64,000 nucleotides of DNA from Flavobacterium phragmitis. Its GTDB lineage: Bacteria; Bacteroidota; Bacteroidia; Flavobacteriales; Flavobacteriaceae. Within the stretch, counting starts at the first letter, position 1. Each line of letters opens with the position of its first letter. Of the stretch, positions 62,942 through 64,000 are shown piece after piece. Below the pieces are notes generated by a model, which did not search any database, was not told the DNA's origin, and saw only the letters and a list, made by a program, of their open reading frames with translations. The position numbers and the translations under genes are program-made. Location: assembly GCF_900112575.1 (NCBI RefSeq), contig NZ_FOMH01000020.1, positions 23,815 to 87,814 on the forward strand. Direction: 5' to 3'.

Positions 62942-64000
62942 TTAGTTGGTTAGCAGTACACCGCCATTACAAGGAATTTTAATGGACACTCCAATCTTTG
63001 ATCTGTAGGTTGTGGTTGTAATTTTTCCATTTGGCAATTCACCATCCTTATAATATCTTAGAGTGGTGCCCTCAGCGATCATGGGCAGTTTTAATTTAAG
63101 TTCCAAAGGTTCTTTCTGTGCATTAATTCCGGCGATATACCACTTAGCTCCTTTTCTTCTGGCCAATAAAACATATTTGCCTGGATATCCGTCCAGAAAG
63201 CGCACCTCATCCCATATTGTCGGTACTTCCTTCATAAATTTTATCGCCCAGTCCGGAGCATCATATAAATTATTAGGCGCCAAAGCAAAATGCTGCACAC
63301 CGCTCTGGAAAAGCACTGAAGCCGCTAGAGCAAATACATCTGAAGTCATTCTTTTAGAGCCTTTGTTGGGAATGTTATCGCTATTGTAGAATTTGTTCAA
63401 AGCACTTCCGCCAAAATCCATGCTTCCCACCACATTTCTTATAAAAGTATGCGTTGCCGCATTTATAGCTTCATTATCACAGCTCTGCTGTCCGAAATGC
63501 AGATTCTCGCTTGCCAGAACCGCTTCGCTGGAGGCGTAATTCGGATACATGCGCTCCCAGCCCCGAGGCAGGGTACAGCCGTGGAAAACAACCATAATTC
63601 CAAAATCATTGGCATCCGTCAAAATATCTTCATACAGTTTCATGGTCACCTGTTTGTCCCCTCCGAAAAAATCCACTTTAATGCCTTTGATCCCGATGTC
63701 TTTCATCCATGCCATTTCTTTTCGCCTGATGGACGTATTATCCATAAGTCCTTTCGGCCCCTGCGGAGCATCATTCCAGTATCCGTTTGAATTGTACCAC
63801 AAATACAGCCCTACACGTTTTTTATTACCGTATTCGGCTAATTCTCTTATTTTATCACGGCCTATCTGCGTATCCCAAAGTGCGTCGACCAAAACAGTTT
63901 CATATCCCATCGCGGCGCTGAAGTCAATATATTCCTTCTGCACGGGAAAGGTGGTGTTATTATCCATTTTGATGATCCAGCTCCAAGTACCTTTTGTATA
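62942..64000 (-). CDS. GH97 glycoside hydrolase, C-terminal part
   Basis: The frame stays open to the window edge; ~352 residues are visible and the N-terminal ~300 lie outside. GH97 barrel motifs: YETVLVDALWD, GLYLWYNSNGYWND, GIKGIKVDFFGGDKQ, VVFHGCTLPRGWERMYPNYASSEAVLASE. The C-terminal beta domain is present (GKYVLLARRKGAKWYIAGINAQKEP). Family members are alpha-glucosidases or alpha-galactosidases; the Asp in KVDFF fits the retaining branch. First gene of the operon with GH31 and mutarotase, 97 bases upstream of GH31. Confidence 0.92.
   Translation of the reverse strand, partial: YTKGTWSWIIKMDNNTTFPVQKEYIDFSAAMGYETVLVDALWDTQIGRDKIRELAEYGNKKRVGLYLWYNSNGYWNDAPQGPKGLMDNTSIRRKEMAWMKDIGIKGIKVDFFGGDKQVTMKLYEDILTDANDFGIMVVFHGCTLPRGWERMYPNYASSEAVLASENLHFGQQSCDNEAINAATHTFIRNVVGSMDFGGSALNKFYNSDNIPNKGSKRMTSDVFALAASVLFQSGVQHFALAPNNLYDAPDWAIKFMKEVPTIWDEVRFLDGYPGKYVLLARRKGAKWYIAGINAQKEPLELKLKLPMIAEGTTLRYYKDGELPNGKITTTTYRSKIGVSIKIPCNGGVLLTN

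Noticed and set aside
1..64000. CRISPR arrays, restriction-modification, toxin-antitoxin or other recognised defence systems
   Set aside because: No direct-repeat array and no recognisable Cas, methyltransferase or toxin-antitoxin proteins were seen on either strand.

Overview
The window reads as a chromosomal segment of a Flavobacterium-like member of the Bacteroidota. Supporting evidence is the AT-rich DNA, SusC/SusD pairs, TonB-dependent receptors with carboxypeptidase-regulatory (CPReg) N-termini, a type IX secretion (T9SS) C-terminal sorting domain, an ECF sigma/FecR/receptor trio, and two promoters of the Bacteroidota form TTG-N19-TAnnTTTG. No rRNA gene, intact tRNA gene, CRISPR array or complete insertion sequence was found.

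Layout. 0-5.6 kb: the N-terminus of an outer-membrane barrel protein, an exported SMP-30-like propeller, a FabZ-like hot-dog protein lacking the catalytic His, and a GH29 fucosidase divergent from an AraC regulator. 5.9-12.2 kb: signalling (TPR histidine kinase, single-domain REC protein, PAS kinase), a DUF1275 membrane protein and two small orphans. 12.2-15.2 kb: gene remains (excisionase-like HTH, NTF2-like pseudogene, IS3 fragment) around an intact HxlR/SDR divergent pair. 15.2-27 kb: a siderophore-type TonB receptor, a repeat lipoprotein, then sigma/FecR/receptor followed by an HxlR-led redox/lipid operon (OB-fold, DUF5777 barrel, cytochrome c, YceI). A short motif, GTAGGGTAA, recurs in three gaps of this locus.

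27.8-36.2 kb is a single-strand run of about ten genes: DUF2147, TolC, HlyD-type adaptor, MacB/FtsX-type permease, a strange Tyr/Cys-rich small protein, ABC ATPase, DUF6515, a DUF6268 barrel, and a LytS/LytTR two-component pair. A broken PagL-like lipid A deacylase C-terminus lies between adaptor and permease. It looks like a tripartite export system with its own regulator.

39.1-48.3 kb is a polysaccharide utilisation locus on the minus strand: GH74 xyloglucanase with a CBM and T9SS tail, SusC, SusD and a PKD surface lipoprotein. The minus-strand genes at 60.1-64 kb (GH97, GH31, a rhamnose/fucose mutarotase) and the GH29 at 2.6-4.4 kb fit the same plant hemicellulose theme (alpha-xylose, alpha-fucose, beta-glucan backbone). 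Between these lie an AraC regulator with a DUF1080 protein (50-52 kb), an unusual cluster with an exported Ppx/GppA-like ASKHA protein, an MFS transporter, a SRPBCC protein and a roadblock protein (54-58 kb), and long gene-poor tracts (48.3-50.3, 52.5-54.0, 59.0-60.1 kb) holding decayed coding sequence and dispersed repeats.

All functional calls come from motif recognition by eye; no database search was run.
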